64,000 nucleotides of DNA, taken from positions 62,001 to 126,000 of the forward strand of contig NZ_MAFC01000026.1 in the NCBI RefSeq assembly GCF_002013465.1, in the 5' to 3' direction. Position 1 is the first letter of the stretch; each line of letters begins with the position of its first letter. This stretch comes from Mycobacterium sp. D16R12. Lineage in GTDB: Bacteria; Actinomycetota; Actinomycetes; Mycobacteriales; Mycobacteriaceae. Under the pieces are notes generated by a model that was not told where the DNA came from, made no database searches, and was given only the letters and a program-made list of their open reading frames with translations. The position numbers were made by a program, and so were the translations under genes. Shown in pieces: positions 27,542-35,037 of the stretch.

Positions 27542-28741
27542 TCACGAAGAGACGCCGTAAGCAGCAACGGGGCCGATGACGATGATTGCCGGCGGCCTAA
27601 TGCCCTGCGAGCGAATGCGCTCTGGCGCGCTGGCCAGGTCCGCGCGTAGCACCCGTTGCTCATCAGTCGTGCCGTGCTGCACCACCAATACCGGGGTATC
27701 CGCAGGTCGGCCCCCATCGATGAGCACCTTCGCAAACTGCTCGATGCGCTCGACGGCCATCAGCAACACGATGGTCCCCTTCAAAGCAGCAAGCGCATCC
27801 CAATTGACTAACGATTCCGGATGTCCCGGTGCGACGTGTCCGCTGACGACCACGAACTCGTGGTTGACCGCACGATGGGTGACGGGCACCCCGGCCGCCG
27901 CGGGGACGGAGATTGCACTGGTCACACCGGGTACGACGGTCACCTGGACGCCGGCCTCGGCGCAGGCCAGCACCTCCTCGTAGCCGCGGGCGAAGACGAA
28001 CGGGTCCCCGCCCTTGAGACGGACGACGAACTTGCCGGCCTGTGCCCGTTCGACGAGCACCCGGTTGATCTCCTGCTGGGCCATCGCGCGGCCGTAAGGG
28101 ATCTTCGCGGCGTCGATGACCTCGACGTGGGGACCAAGATCCGCCAGAAGTTCGGCGGGGGCGAGCCGATCGGCGACAACCACATCGGCCTGCGCCAGGA
28201 GACGACGTCCACGGACGGTAATGAGATCAGGATCACCCGGTCCCCCGCCGACCAGCGCCACGCCCTCGGGTCTGGTTTCGGCGACTTCGGTGATGAGCCC
28301 GCGCTGCAGCGCCTCGTGGATGGCCGAACGCAGGGCGGCGGACCGCTTGTGCTGACCACCGGTCAAGACACCGACAGCGATGCCGTCGTGATTAAAGGAC
28401 GCGGGGGTGACGGCGGTGCCCTCCCGGGCGGAATCGGCCCGGACACAGAAGATGTGGCGTCGATCCGCTTCGGCCACCACGGCCGCATTGACGGCCGGGT
28501 CGTCGGTGCAGGCGATGGCGTACCAAGCCCCATCGAGATCGCCGTCCTGATACGGCCTGAGGTTGAGGGTGATCGAGGCCATGCCTTCGACAGCCGGAGT
28601 GGCGCTGGGCGCGATCACGTGGACATCGGCGCCGCTGGCGATCAGCAGCCCGAGGCGCCGCTGTGCGACGGATCCGGCGCCGACAACTACGACCTTGCGT
28701 CCGGTGAGGCGCAGGCCCACGAGGTAGGCGTCATGAGTCAC
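27542..28741 (-). CDS. cysG: Siroheme synthase CysG-like (precorrin-2 dehydrogenase + uroporphyrinogen-III methyltransferase)
   Basis: 399 residues. N-terminal NAD-binding dehydrogenase/ferrochelatase part (VVVVGAGSVAQRRLGLLIAS) and C-terminal SAM uroporphyrinogen-III C-methyltransferase (VALVGGGPGDPDLITVRGRR; VVRLKGGDPFVFARGYEE; VVPGVTSAISVPAAAGVPVT). It makes precorrin-2 for siroheme (nitrite and sulfite reductases) and possibly cobalamin. In M. tuberculosis cysG adjoins cobB; here ~20 kb of other genes separate them. It is divergent from the ECF transporter across 61 bp; I see no cobalamin riboswitch there. Confidence 0.93.
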   Translation of the reverse strand: MTHDAYLVGLRLTGRKVVVVGAGSVAQRRLGLLIASGADVHVIAPSATPAVEGMASITLNLRPYQDGDLDGAWYAIACTDDPAVNAAVVAEADRRHIFCVRADSAREGTAVTPASFNHDGIAVGVLTGGQHKRSAALRSAIHEALQRGLITEVAETRPEGVALVGGGPGDPDLITVRGRRLLAQADVVVADRLAPAELLADLGPHVEVIDAAKIPYGRAMAQQEINRVLVERAQAGKFVVRLKGGDPFVFARGYEEVLACAEAGVQVTVVPGVTSAISVPAAAGVPVTHRAVNHEFVVVSGHVAPGHPESLVNWDALAALKGTIVLLMAVERIEQFAKVLIDGGRPADTPVLVVQHGTTDEQRVLRADLASAPERIRSQGIRPPAIIVIGPVAAYGVSS

Positions 28742-28802
28742 CGCGCGAGTTTACGTGGACGTGGATCACGGGGCTGGGTTAGCCATGCTCTAATCGGTCC
28801 CA

Positions 28803-30785
28803 GTGCAACCGAATCGTATGCAACCAGCGGAGTTGGCCCAGGCCGCGATGACTGCTGCCCTCATGGGCGCGATCGCCGTGGTCTCTATCGTGCTGCCGGG
28901 CGCCGTGGTGTTCGCCTGGTTGGGAGCCGTCCCGATGGGAGTGCTCTGTTACCGGCATCGCATCCGGGTGGCGCTGGCCGCATGTGTCGCCGCCGGCCTC
29001 ATCAGCTTCCTGATCGCGGGATTCGGCGGGCTGGTTTCGGCGCTGACATGCGCGTACATGGGCGCCATATCCGGCCAGGTGAGGCGCCGAAATCGCGGCG
29101 CGGCAACAATGTTGGCCGTCGCGGCGCTGTGGGGTGTGCTGGTTTCGTCTTTCTGTGTCGGCGTGTTCGCGGCCCTGAGGAATCTGCGCGAGGTTGTTCT
29201 GGGTGCGGTGGCCGCCAATGTCGGCGGGTTCGCGACGCTGTTGAGCGGCGTGCCGATTCTCGGCCGCGCCGCAACGGGATTGGATCATGCCGTACAGGGC
29301 TGGATCGTGCACTGGCCCTGGTTCTTCGGGGTCTCGGTGTGGCTCATCGTCATCTTCGGAACCTCTTTCGGATGGCGGGTACTCACGCCGGTACTGCGGC
29401 GACTCGAGGAAGTGACCGACCTGTCGTCGGTCGGGATGCTGCCCGCCGGACACGACGTTGCACCACCGGGCCCGCTGCCGACCGTCCTCACCGATGCCGG
29501 TTATCGATATGCCGGAGCGGACCGGGATGCCCTGGCCCCGGTGTCCATGAGTGTCGACGTCGGTGAACACATCGCGGTGACCGGCGCCAACGGCTCCGGC
29601 AAGTCCACCCTGATGCGCATCCTGGCGGGCATCACACCCACGACCGGCACCATCGAACGCCCCGCCGGAGTGGGCCTGGGTCAGGTGGGCGGGACCGCGT
29701 TGGTCCTGCAGCACCCCGAGAGTCAGGTGCTGGGACTGCGTGTGGGCGACGACATCGTGTGGGGGCTGCCGCACGACCGCGAGATCGACATCGAGAGCCT
29801 GCTCGGTGAGGTGGGGTTGAGCGGGATGAGCGATCGAGACACCGCGGGTCTCTCGGGTGGAGAGCTGCAGCGGCTCGCGGTCGCCTCGGCACTCGCGCGA
29901 GAACCCGCTCTCCTGATCGCCGACGAGGTGACCACCATGGTGGACCACGACGGCAGGCAGACACTCATCAACGTGCTCGACGGACTCACCGCCCACCACG
30001 ATCTGGGGCTGGTGCACATCACGCATTACCCGCAGGAGGCGAATGCGGCCGATCGGGTGGTGGCGCTTGGCCGCAGCGGCACCGGGGCCGCGCGTGAGCC
30101 TGCGGAACACCCATCCCCCATCGAATCTGTCGGCGCAGAAACGATTCTCGATGTACGGGGAGTCTCCTTCGACTACGCGGCCGGAACCCCATGGTCGCAA
30201 CCGGTGCTGCGGGATGTCTCTTTCCACGTTCGTTCCGGCGACGGAATACTGCTCTGTGGCGGCAACGGCTCCGGCAAGTCCACCTTGGCCTGGATCATGG
30301 CGGGCCTGCTGGATCCCTCGGCGGGCCAATGCCTGCTCGATGGCCGTCCTGCCGCGGAACAGGTTGGCGCGGTGGCGTTGTGTTTCCAAGCCGCCAGACT
30401 GCAACTGCTGCGTGGGCACGCCGGGGCGGCGGTGGCCGCATTGGCCGGATATTCGGCCACCGACACCGACAGCATTGCTCGCGCATTGGCCTCGGTCAGC
30501 CTGGATCCGAATATTGCTGGGGTGCTTATCGATCGGCTCAGCGGCGGCCAGCTGCGGCGAGTCGCCCTGGCCGGACTGCTGGCCCGCTCGCCACGGCTGC
30601 TGATTCTCGATGAGCCATTGGCGGGCCTGGACGTCGACGCACAGGCCGACCTCATAGATCTGCTGGTACGCATCCGCAACCAGGGGCAGGCCGTCATCGT
30701 GATATCCCACGACACCGACAGCCTGACCCCCCTGTGTCCTCGCACCATTCGACTCGAACAAGGTGAGTTGGTGACCGTCGGATGA
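28803..30785 (+). CDS. Fused ECF-transporter protein: S-component-like membrane domain plus two ATPases
   Basis: 660 residues in three parts. Residues 1-200 hold five or six TM segments (AAMTAALMGAIAVVSIVLPG etc.) of DUF2232 type, an S-component-like domain. ATPase 1: Walker A TGANGSGKST (about 260), signature LSGGELQRLA (about 350), Walker B LLIADEVT. ATPase 2: Walker A GGNGSGKST (about 486), signature LSGGQLRRVA (about 578), Walker B LLILDEPLAGLD. The same three-in-one architecture is known from M. tuberculosis Rv2326c. Together with the overlapping EcfT gene this is a complete vitamin/cofactor importer; the substrate is unknown. GTG start. Confidence 0.9.
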   Translation: MQPNRMQPAELAQAAMTAALMGAIAVVSIVLPGAVVFAWLGAVPMGVLCYRHRIRVALAACVAAGLISFLIAGFGGLVSALTCAYMGAISGQVRRRNRGAATMLAVAALWGVLVSSFCVGVFAALRNLREVVLGAVAANVGGFATLLSGVPILGRAATGLDHAVQGWIVHWPWFFGVSVWLIVIFGTSFGWRVLTPVLRRLEEVTDLSSVGMLPAGHDVAPPGPLPTVLTDAGYRYAGADRDALAPVSMSVDVGEHIAVTGANGSGKSTLMRILAGITPTTGTIERPAGVGLGQVGGTALVLQHPESQVLGLRVGDDIVWGLPHDREIDIESLLGEVGLSGMSDRDTAGLSGGELQRLAVASALAREPALLIADEVTTMVDHDGRQTLINVLDGLTAHHDLGLVHITHYPQEANAADRVVALGRSGTGAAREPAEHPSPIESVGAETILDVRGVSFDYAAGTPWSQPVLRDVSFHVRSGDGILLCGGNGSGKSTLAWIMAGLLDPSAGQCLLDGRPAAEQVGAVALCFQAARLQLLRGHAGAAVAALAGYSATDTDSIARALASVSLDPNIAGVLIDRLSGGQLRRVALAGLLARSPRLLILDEPLAGLDVDAQADLIDLLVRIRNQGQAVIVISHDTDSLTPLCPRTIRLEQGELVTVG

Positions 30786-31558
30786 GCCAGCGACGCCCTT
30801 TGATGCTGATGCGGCCGGTGCCCGGACCGTCTCCCATCCACGCGCTCTGGGCCGGAACAAAACTCATTGCGGTGCTGGCAATATCGGTGCTGCTGACTGT
30901 CATGCCGTCCTGGACGGCGATCGGGCTTGTCGCCCTGCTCATTCTTGTGACGGCCGGGCTCGCCGGGATCTCCCCCACATGCATCCCGTCGGTTCCCCGG
31001 TGGGTCTGGCTCCTGGTGGTGGCGGGCAGCCTGTTCACGATTGTCAACGGGGGTGCTCCCGAGCTGAGTCTCGGACCGGCCACCATCGGTGTCGGCGGAT
31101 TCCTAGACTTCCTGCGCGTCACCTCGCTGGGCCTTGTCTTGATCGGCCTGGGCGCGGTGATCTCGTGGACCACCCAGGTCGCCGATATCGCCCCGGCGGT
31201 GGCGCTCTTGTGCCGGCCGCTGCGCATCCTGCGCGTGCCGGTCGACGATTGGGCGGTCACCATTTCCCTGGCATTCCGGATGTTCCCCATGCTGTCCGAG
31301 GAGTTCCGGCTGTTGGCGGCCGCACGCAGACTCCAGCCGCCACAACCGGAGAAGCCCTCGCGGCGTGCGGAAGTCGTTGATCTCTGCACCGCCGCGATGG
31401 TCGTCTCGTTACGCCGCGCCACCGAGATGGGCGACGCCATCACGGCACGGGGCGGCGCCGGACGGATCTCGGCGCACCCGATCTATCCGGGATGGCGAGA
31501 TGCTTCGGCAGCGGTGGTGCTTATCGGCGTCATAGTGCTCGCGTTGGCGCTGAGCTGA
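30782..31558 (+). CDS. ecfT: ECF transporter T component (EcfT)
   Basis: 258-residue membrane protein (CbiQ/EcfT family) with four or five TM helices (SHWAGTKLIA-like start ALWAGTKLIAVLAISVLLTV; VRWVWLLVVAGSLFTIVNGG region) and the cytosolic coupling helices containing Ala-Arg-Gly signatures: RRATEMGDAITARGGAG near the C-terminus. Overlaps the fused ATPase gene by 4 nt (ATGA). Couples the two ATPase domains to the S component. Orthologous arrangement to Rv2325c-Rv2326c. Confidence 0.9.
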   Translation: MSQRRPLMLMRPVPGPSPIHALWAGTKLIAVLAISVLLTVMPSWTAIGLVALLILVTAGLAGISPTCIPSVPRWVWLLVVAGSLFTIVNGGAPELSLGPATIGVGGFLDFLRVTSLGLVLIGLGAVISWTTQVADIAPAVALLCRPLRILRVPVDDWAVTISLAFRMFPMLSEEFRLLAAARRLQPPQPEKPSRRAEVVDLCTAAMVVSLRRATEMGDAITARGGAGRISAHPIYPGWRDASAAVVLIGVIVLALALS

Positions 31559-31616
31559 ACTTAGAGCCGAAAACCCTTTCTTCACAGTAGTTTCTGCTGT
31601 CACATCGGGAGCTGTT

Positions 31617-31639
31617 TTGTCGGTGGACACGGTTAGCAT
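31617..31639 (+). promoter_or_regulatory. PafBC-type (RecA-independent) DNA-damage promoter
   Basis: TTGTCGGTG at 31617-31625, 8 bp, then TAGCAT at 31634-31639. This is an exact match to the mycobacterial RecA-NDp motif TTGTCRGTG-N8-TAnnnT driven by PafBC. The -10 ends 6 bp before the ATG at 31646, so the transcript would begin at or next to the start codon (leaderless). Confidence 0.88.
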
Positions 31640-31655
31640 TCGAACATGAGTTCGG
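31640..31655. promoter_or_regulatory. LexA (SOS) box across the start codon
   Basis: TCGAAC-ATGA-GTTCGG matches the mycobacterial SOS box TCGAAC-N4-GTTCGA at 11 of 12 specified positions. The spacer is the start codon of the HNH gene plus one base, so LexA bound here would block the leaderless promoter just upstream. Confidence 0.8.
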
Positions 31656-32956
31656 TTGAGGTGTTGGAGGCGGCGGCTGATGCCGTGTGCTCCGACATGT
31701 TCGACGGGCTGAGCGATCCTGAAGTGTTGTCCGTGCTTGCTCGTCTTGAGGTGGTTGAGCGCCGGCTCATGTCCGTCTCGCACAACGGTGTGGCGCAGCT
31801 GGTGCGGCACGGCTCGCCGGTGGAACTCGGAGGCACCTCGCATGCCGATGTGTTGTCCCGGCGGTTGCATATCAGTAAAGGGTCTGCCCGCCGCCGAATC
31901 GGCGATGCTGAGCAGTTGGCGTCGCGACAGGCTCTGACGGGTGAGGTGTTGGCGCCGCAGCTGCCGAATGTGGCCGAGGCTTTGCGTCGGGGCGATATCG
32001 GGGGCGAGCATGTGCGAATCATTCGTAGCTTCTTCGATCGACTACCGGTCGTGGTGGATGCGCCGACCCGCGAAGCCGCCGAGAGGCAGTTGGCTCAGAT
32101 GGCTGCCCGGTTTGGGCCCGAGGCACTGCGGGTGGGCGCCGACAGGTTGATGGCGTTGTTGAACCCGGACGGTGAGTTCTCCGATGCGGATAGGGCACGG
32201 CGCCGTGGGATCACGATCGGGCAGCAGGGTTTTGACGGCATGTCCGCGATCTCGGGACTGTTGGATCCGGAGACGCGCGCCTATCTGGATGCGGTGTTCG
32301 CCAAACTCGCCGCACCCGGCATGTGCAACCCTGCCGATCAAACACCCCTCGTGGACGGGGAACCGGCACCCGAAGCAGCCGAGCGCGACACCCGCAGCAG
32401 CGCCCAACGCAACCACGACGCCCTGCGCGCGAGCCTGCGATCCACCCTGGCCTCCGGACAGCTCGGCTCCCATCACGGACTACCCGTGACCGTCGTGGTC
32501 AGCACCACCCTCAAAGAACTCGAAGACGCCGCCGGCGTCGCGATCACCGGCGCCGGCACGAGGCTGCCCCTGCGCGACCTGATCCGCATGGCCGCCCACG
32601 CCCACCACTGCCTGACGATCTTCGACGACGACGGCCGACCGCTATATCTCGGACGTTCCAAACGGATCGCGAGCCCCGATCAGCGCATCGTGTTGCACGC
32701 CAAAGACCGCGGCTGCACCCACCCCGGCTGCCACGTACCCGGATACCTCTGCCAGGTCCACCACATCAACGAATGGGCCCACGGCGGCCCCACCAACATC
32801 GACAACCTCACCTTCGCCTGCGCACCCCACCACCGACTCCTCAACCACGGCTGGACCACCCGAAAACACACCGACGGCACCACCGAATGGATACCCCCAC
32901 CACAGCTCGATTTCACCGGCGTTACGCCCGAAGAATCCCGATCGCTCCCAGTGTGA
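31646..32956 (+). CDS. DUF222/HNH endonuclease (13E12-type repeat family)
   Basis: 436 residues: N-terminal DUF222 region (about 1-290; ADVLSRRLHISKGSARRRIG) and a C-terminal HNH nuclease (about 330-410) with zinc Cys in CTHPGCHVPG and catalytic VHHINEWAHGGPTNIDNLTF...HH. It matches the 13E12 family of mycobacteria, several members of which are LexA-regulated in M. tuberculosis. The ATG at 31646 is also the expected transcription start, under the PafBC-type promoter and LexA box just upstream. Biological role unknown: damage-inducible nuclease or remnant mobile element. Its last 35 nt overlap the convergent gap gene. Confidence 0.9.
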   Translation: MSSVEVLEAAADAVCSDMFDGLSDPEVLSVLARLEVVERRLMSVSHNGVAQLVRHGSPVELGGTSHADVLSRRLHISKGSARRRIGDAEQLASRQALTGEVLAPQLPNVAEALRRGDIGGEHVRIIRSFFDRLPVVVDAPTREAAERQLAQMAARFGPEALRVGADRLMALLNPDGEFSDADRARRRGITIGQQGFDGMSAISGLLDPETRAYLDAVFAKLAAPGMCNPADQTPLVDGEPAPEAAERDTRSSAQRNHDALRASLRSTLASGQLGSHHGLPVTVVVSTTLKELEDAAGVAITGAGTRLPLRDLIRMAAHAHHCLTIFDDDGRPLYLGRSKRIASPDQRIVLHAKDRGCTHPGCHVPGYLCQVHHINEWAHGGPTNIDNLTFACAPHHRLLNHGWTTRKHTDGTTEWIPPPQLDFTGVTPEESRSLPV

Positions 32957-33608
32957 GGATGATCAGACCGAGGACTGCCACAATCCCCGCGACGTCGATC
33001 CGTCGACGCGTCCGAACCCAGGTGTGCAGGGACGACACCATCTCGTACGTCCTTGCCGGCATGGCCGCATAACTCAGCAGCGGCAGCGCGACCATCGAGA
33101 AGGCCACCGCGTTGAAGAAGAGCAGCGCCATGGACTGGATGGGCTGCGTGGCGCCCGAGGCATGGATGAGCGCGATCACCGCCAGAAAGTCCGCTGAGGG
33201 CAAGGCAATTCCCAATCCACTGACCCCGGCCACCCACAGTGAATTGTTCCGCAGGAAACCGCGGACTCGCGTCGTCAGCTTTTCCGCCAGGCCTGACCGC
33301 GGTGCGCGTGGCGCCGCAGGAGGCCTACGGATCAAAGCCGTGATGGCCAGCACCGCCGCCACCATCAACGCGAGCGCACCAAGCCCAACTTGGATGTAAG
33401 GCCCTGAAACGTCCGCGTTCCCCATCGGCGACACCCGCAGCACAAAAAGCAATGTGAGCCCCAGCGTTAAACCCATGACAAAGGCACCGCAGAGAAAGAC
33501 GAAAAGCTGTAACAGCGGTCTCGGCCTGTTCAGCATCAGAACCGTCAATCCCAGTCGGGTGGGTTCAACGCTCACCCCAAGTGCCATCAACAAAACGATG
33601 GTCCACAT
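32922..33608 (-). CDS. GAP/Sap-family membrane protein (lipid addressing)
   Basis: 228 residues, six hydrophobic segments in two blocks separated by a basic loop (RRPPAAPRAPRSGLAEKLTT). It belongs to the GAP family (GPL-addressing protein; Sap of the sulfolipid locus), which assists movement of complex lipids to the surface in mycobacteria. The ATG begins 2 bp after the papA stop, so it is the third gene of pks-papA-gap. Its 3' end overlaps the HNH gene by 35 nt on the opposite strand. Confidence 0.85.
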   Translation of the reverse strand: MWTIVLLMALGVSVEPTRLGLTVLMLNRPRPLLQLFVFLCGAFVMGLTLGLTLLFVLRVSPMGNADVSGPYIQVGLGALALMVAAVLAITALIRRPPAAPRAPRSGLAEKLTTRVRGFLRNNSLWVAGVSGLGIALPSADFLAVIALIHASGATQPIQSMALLFFNAVAFSMVALPLLSYAAMPARTYEMVSSLHTWVRTRRRIDVAGIVAVLGLIILTLGAIGILRA

Positions 33609-33610
33609 GA

Positions 33611-35032
33611 CTACCGCGCGGGCACAACGTCATTCTGCTGGCAGATCCGCGTGAACACGGACTTCACGAGGTCCACGTAGCGGGTGATCGATTCCCGGGC
33701 GATGGGGTTTTCCGGGTACGCGATCATCAGCGTCGTCTCCGTCGGGAACCGCGAGATAAAGATCGTCAGCTGGTAGACCGACTTGCTCTCCGCGTAGAGG
33801 CCGATGGGATTACTGACCAGCAGAGGGTTGGTGAACAACTGCGAAAGTGGCGGAGCGCCACCGTCGAAGAAGTTGATCATCGGGTGGTACGGCCGGGGCC
33901 AGTTCAGCTCCGGCACCAATTCCAGTACCCGGTAGAACGGAACATTCACCAGCTGCCTGCCGCGGTCAAAGGATTCCTGTGCCGCCACGGCGGCAGCACC
34001 GAAACTCCCGTCAACGGGCACCGATATGGGCACGAGCCCGGTGAACCATCCCGTCGTGAACATATCGGCTTCCGCCCGGGCATCACTCGGCGTGATCCCG
34101 TAATACGTATCGGTGCCGGTCAATTCACGCTCGGCGAACCCGAGCGCCGCCATCACACCGCCGATGAACCGGGCACCCGCATCCACGCAGATGGACTCGA
34201 ACGTCAGCGCCTGCTGCTCATCCAACAGCTGTTCGGTGACGATCGATGTCCCGGACGGCACCTCGTGATCCCCCAGTGGCAGTGGGAAATCCGGGAGACT
34301 GCCACGGTTGCTCTCGGCGAACCGCACCCAATCGCGAACGGGCTCCGAGTCGGGGGTCAATCCGGACAGGAATTCGTGCTGGCGGATGCAGTAGTCGTCA
34401 TAGCTGCCCGCGGGGGGAAGCTCGATGGGGGCGCCGCCCTGGACCAGCGCCTTGTATCCCATCAGGATCTCCATGATCAGCAGACGCGCGAAAGTCGCGT
34501 CCAGGTGCAGATGGTCGACGCTGAAATAGAAGGTGAAATGGCCTGAGCTCTGGACGATTCCGAAACGGAAGCAGTCCCACCGGAACGGGTCCGGGGTCTC
34601 CGAGACCACCAGCTCCCGCACCTCGTCGGAGGTCATGTCGCCCAGTTTGACCTGAACGAACTCCACGTCTGCCGGATCGGCGATCGTGCGCCGGACAATG
34701 TTCTGCTCATCGTCGAGCGAGAACCAGCTGCGGTACGTATCGTGCCGCCGCAGGTGGGCGTTGATCACATGGCCCATAGCGCGCTTGTCGCACCGACCCG
34801 GCATATCCAGCGTGAAAACGAGCACCCGTGAGAAATCGAGTCCCTTCGCTGCCTGCCGCAGATATGTGCGCAAATGCTGCACCTGCATGAAGCTCGGCGG
34901 TATCTCGCTGACCGGCGCTTCGAGTGCCTTCGCGTACGACGCCGGCGAGGGCTGCCAGGTAATCACCGATCCCGAGGAAGGCTCCCACTTGTCGGTCAGC
35001 GACACCGTTACTGGTCCACCACGCATTTTCAA
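33611..35032 (-). CDS. PapA-type polyketide-associated acyltransferase
   Basis: 473-residue condensation-fold acyltransferase. The catalytic HxxxD is HLHLD in FYFSVDHLHLDATFARLL (about residue 168-172); other conserved stretches are YFSVDH, FTTGWFTGLVPISVPV and INFFDGGAPP. PapA enzymes transfer PKS-derived acyl chains onto trehalose or similar acceptors (PapA1-3 in sulfolipid and polyacyltrehalose synthesis). ATG 35032 lies 5 bp after the PKS stop with AAGGGG upstream. Acceptor unknown here. Confidence 0.9.
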   Translation of the reverse strand: MKMRGGPVTVSLTDKWEPSSGSVITWQPSPASYAKALEAPVSEIPPSFMQVQHLRTYLRQAAKGLDFSRVLVFTLDMPGRCDKRAMGHVINAHLRRHDTYRSWFSLDDEQNIVRRTIADPADVEFVQVKLGDMTSDEVRELVVSETPDPFRWDCFRFGIVQSSGHFTFYFSVDHLHLDATFARLLIMEILMGYKALVQGGAPIELPPAGSYDDYCIRQHEFLSGLTPDSEPVRDWVRFAESNRGSLPDFPLPLGDHEVPSGTSIVTEQLLDEQQALTFESICVDAGARFIGGVMAALGFAERELTGTDTYYGITPSDARAEADMFTTGWFTGLVPISVPVDGSFGAAAVAAQESFDRGRQLVNVPFYRVLELVPELNWPRPYHPMINFFDGGAPPLSQLFTNPLLVSNPIGLYAESKSVYQLTIFISRFPTETTLMIAYPENPIARESITRYVDLVKSVFTRICQQNDVVPAR

Positions 35033-35037
35033 TCCCC

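Noticed and set aside
28742..28802. Possible cobalamin riboswitch between cysG and the ECF gene
   Set aside because: Only 61 bp, too short for the element, and no conserved B12 box is visible.
27821..29566. 581-codon plus-strand frame
   Set aside because: Crosses the cysG-ECF boundary antisense to cysG and out of frame with the ECF gene; no recognisable protein.
28779..30860. 693-codon open frame on the minus strand
   Set aside because: Antisense to the ECF gene, Gly/Gln/His-rich with no domain; a GC-rich shadow. The plus-strand frame has two complete ABC ATPases.
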